A DNA stretch of 64,000 nucleotides from assembly GCA_019449655.1 (NCBI GenBank), contig JAHQXD010000002.1, forward strand, positions 196,311 to 260,310, written 5' to 3'. This document shows positions 62,597-64,000 of the stretch, one piece after another. Origin of the DNA: Ferrigenium straubiae. GTDB lineage: Bacteria; Pseudomonadota; Gammaproteobacteria; Burkholderiales; Gallionellaceae. Position numbers and translations under genes: made by a program. The notes beneath the pieces were generated by a model that was not told the DNA's origin, did not search any database, and was given only the letters and a program-made list of their open reading frames with translations. How positions within the stretch are numbered: position 1 is the stretch's first letter; the number at the start of each line of letters is the position of its first letter.

Positions 62597-62764
62597 TTAG
62601 GCGCTCCAGTGCCCCAAAACCCATTCCCATTTTCTTGTGTTGTAGTCCCACCGCCAATGTGCCTTAACCCATTTTGTTTTTCCAATGGGACGCACTGTTT
62701 TCATATTCTGAAGGCGGTCAATTGGCTTCGGTGGCTTGGGTGGGTGAATCTTTTTGATGACCAT
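62597..62764 (-). CDS. Small cassette-like ORF interrupted near its 5' end by IS30
   Basis: A 55-residue basic protein, MVIKKIHPPKPPKPIDRLQN, ending in a tryptophan-rich motif (WRWDYNTRKWEWVLGHWSA) like short YXWxxGHW repeats in envelope proteins. The IS30 end lies 8 bases upstream of this ATG, so the natural start and promoter may be lost. It ends 19 bases from the attC. Function unknown. Confidence 0.55.
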   Translation of the reverse strand: MVIKKIHPPKPPKPIDRLQNMKTVRPIGKTKWVKAHWRWDYNTRKWEWVLGHWSA

Positions 62765-62771
62765 AATGCTC

Positions 62772-64000
62772 TGCGGATTCAACCCGTCGATGCAACAAGT
62801 TGGTTAAATCGTTCAGCCGGTGTTTCGTAGTTTAGCGTCTTCCTTGGACGTTCATTTAGCTTCCTCGCCACGCCATTTAGCTGTGCTTGCGTGTATCCGG
62901 AGATGTCCATCCCTTTTGGGAAGTACTGTCTCAACAATCCATTGGTATTTTCATTCGTCCCGCGCTGCCAAGGATTCTGAGGGTCACAGAAATAGACCTT
63001 GATGTCGGTCGCCAAGGTAAAGCGCTTGTGGTCCGCCATCTCCTTACCTCGATCCCACGTCAGCGATTTGTAAAGTTCCTGCGGCAGCTTGTGAGCATGT
63101 TTGATCAATGCATTTATGACGGTCTCGGTATCTTTTCCTGCCACCTTCACCAACATCACATAGCGTGTCTGGCGCTCAACAAGTGTCGCAATCTGGCTAC
63201 TTAAAGTCCCACACAGCAGGTCGCCCTCCCAGTGGCCTGGCACTGCCCGGTCTTCTGCCGTGGCCGGACGCTCGCTAATCGATACCGCATCGGTGATTCG
63301 GCCATGATTATCCGTCTTCTGCGTATGATGCCGCGAACGGCGCATGACTCGCGTGCGCCGCAGGTGGGCCAGAAGTTCCTTCTTCAATGCGCCTCTGGCC
63401 TGGATGTAGAGGCTGCGATAGATGGTCTCGTGTGACACCTGATAGTCCTCGTCATCTGGATAGGTGCATTTTAGCCATCCGGCAATCTGCTCCGGTGACC
63501 ATGCCATTTTCAGTTTGCCTGCCACGATATGTGCCATCGCGCGGTTCTTCACCAGTTTACAAGGTTGGGGGCGATGCGCACGCTCCCAGGCAGCCTGGTC
63601 GGCCTGGCTTGCGCGATAGCTCTTTCGATCACCGTTACGTTCGATCTCTCGACTAATTGTCGAAGCGGCACGGCCAAGCTTCTTGGCGATAGAGCGGATT
63701 GAATCCCCTGCAACGACTGATCGAGAGATTTCTTCACGTTCAGACAAGGTTAGTGCCAGTCTCGAACGACGTCGAGGAATCGGCCGAATGCCGCCGGCCT
63801 CAGACAAAATTCGCTCGATTGATGAATGGTATCGATCAAACAGCTGCGCGATCTGCTGAAGGGAATCGCCTTTCTGCCAGCGATCCCACATCAGCGCCTT
63901 CTGGGATTCAGTGTAATGAATGCGAGGTCTTTGTTTCATCTGCAACACTCCTTTCGCTTTCGCAAAGTTTAGTGTGTTGCATCGACGGGTTGAATCCGCA
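62772..64000 (-). mobile_element. IS30-family insertion sequence
   Basis: Perfect 26-base terminal inverted repeats: left TGCGGATTCAACCCGTCGAT-type end at 62772-62797, right complement at 63975-64000, exactly at the window edge. The transposase at 62779-63939 is intact. Target duplication cannot be seen because the right flank is missing. Confidence 0.93.
62779..63939 (-). CDS. IS30-family transposase
   Basis: A 386-residue transposase with an N-terminal helix-turn-helix (SIRSIAKKLGRAASTISREI near residues 81-100) and the DDE triad: D in GHWEGDLLCG, D in LTWDRGKEMAD and E in NPWQRGTNENTNG, spaced as in IS30. No stop or frameshift. ATG 63939 has GGAG about 10 bases upstream; a GTG 9 bases earlier is less likely. 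The stop lies inside the left inverted repeat. Confidence 0.95.
   Translation of the reverse strand: MKQRPRIHYTESQKALMWDRWQKGDSLQQIAQLFDRYHSSIERILSEAGGIRPIPRRRSRLALTLSEREEISRSVVAGDSIRSIAKKLGRAASTISREIERNGDRKSYRASQADQAAWERAHRPQPCKLVKNRAMAHIVAGKLKMAWSPEQIAGWLKCTYPDDEDYQVSHETIYRSLYIQARGALKKELLAHLRRTRVMRRSRHHTQKTDNHGRITDAVSISERPATAEDRAVPGHWEGDLLCGTLSSQIATLVERQTRYVMLVKVAGKDTETVINALIKHAHKLPQELYKSLTWDRGKEMADHKRFTLATDIKVYFCDPQNPWQRGTNENTNGLLRQYFPKGMDISGYTQAQLNGVARKLNERPRKTLNYETPAERFNQLVASTG

Overview
The window looks like the chromosome of an autotrophic betaproteobacterium, probably in the Nitrosomonadales/Gallionellaceae neighbourhood. The reasons are a form II RuBisCO with CbbQ/CbbO activase genes and fructose-1,6-bisphosphatase, a type IV pilus pilMNOPQ cluster beside aroK/aroB, periplasmic multihaem electron-transfer genes, and GC-rich coding sequence. 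Genus is inference only.

Layout. 1-8.4 kb: Calvin cycle block (cbbM, cbbQ, cbbO, fbp) running into purE, a PsiE-like gene, purC and a beta-carbonic anhydrase. 8.4-10.6 kb: a DUF4124 protein, pyrE and an exonuclease III gene. 10.6-15.8 kb: a chromosomal integron. An integron integrase (IntI-type tyrosine recombinase) is read on the + strand, and seven attC-bounded cassettes lie on its 5' side with all ORFs on the - strand, mostly small secreted or membrane proteins of unknown function. 15.8-30.5 kb: VanZ-like protein, 2Fe-2S ferredoxin, PRC-barrel protein, yggU-yggT-proC-yggS, pilT-pilU, an rRNA methyltransferase, hemJ, an ABC-2 exporter, a hydrolase, gloA, thiD-thiE-hemL-engB. 30.6-36.3 kb: hemB, a cold-shock/zinc-ribbon fusion, a repeat-rich gap, pirin, a hypothetical gene and mrcA. 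36.4-55.7 kb: pilMNOPQ-aroK-aroB-dgt, gdhA, gltB-gltD, hemE, priA. 55.9-62.4 kb: an electron-transfer block with a hexahaem cytochrome c, a Tat-exported four-cluster ferredoxin and an NrfD-like quinol protein behind an FNR-type box, then a monohaem membrane protein and an FAD-linked oxidoreductase. 62.5-64 kb: a solitary attC with a small cassette ORF, cut by an IS30 element whose right inverted repeat ends at the last base of the window.

The genes form three working groups: carbon fixation with purine supply; haem and cytochrome supply (hemJ, hemL, hemB, hemE, cytochromes); and type IV pili (pilTU, pilMNOPQ). Ammonia assimilation (gdhA, gltBD) is also present.

The most notable structure is the integron plus the detached attC/IS30 cassette at the right edge. 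The window also carries at least six families of palindromic repeats. Some sit inside genes in frame (cbbO, priA, probably the alpha/beta hydrolase), and one lies between gltB and gltD and supplies the gltD ribosome binding site. No tRNA, rRNA or CRISPR array was recognised.
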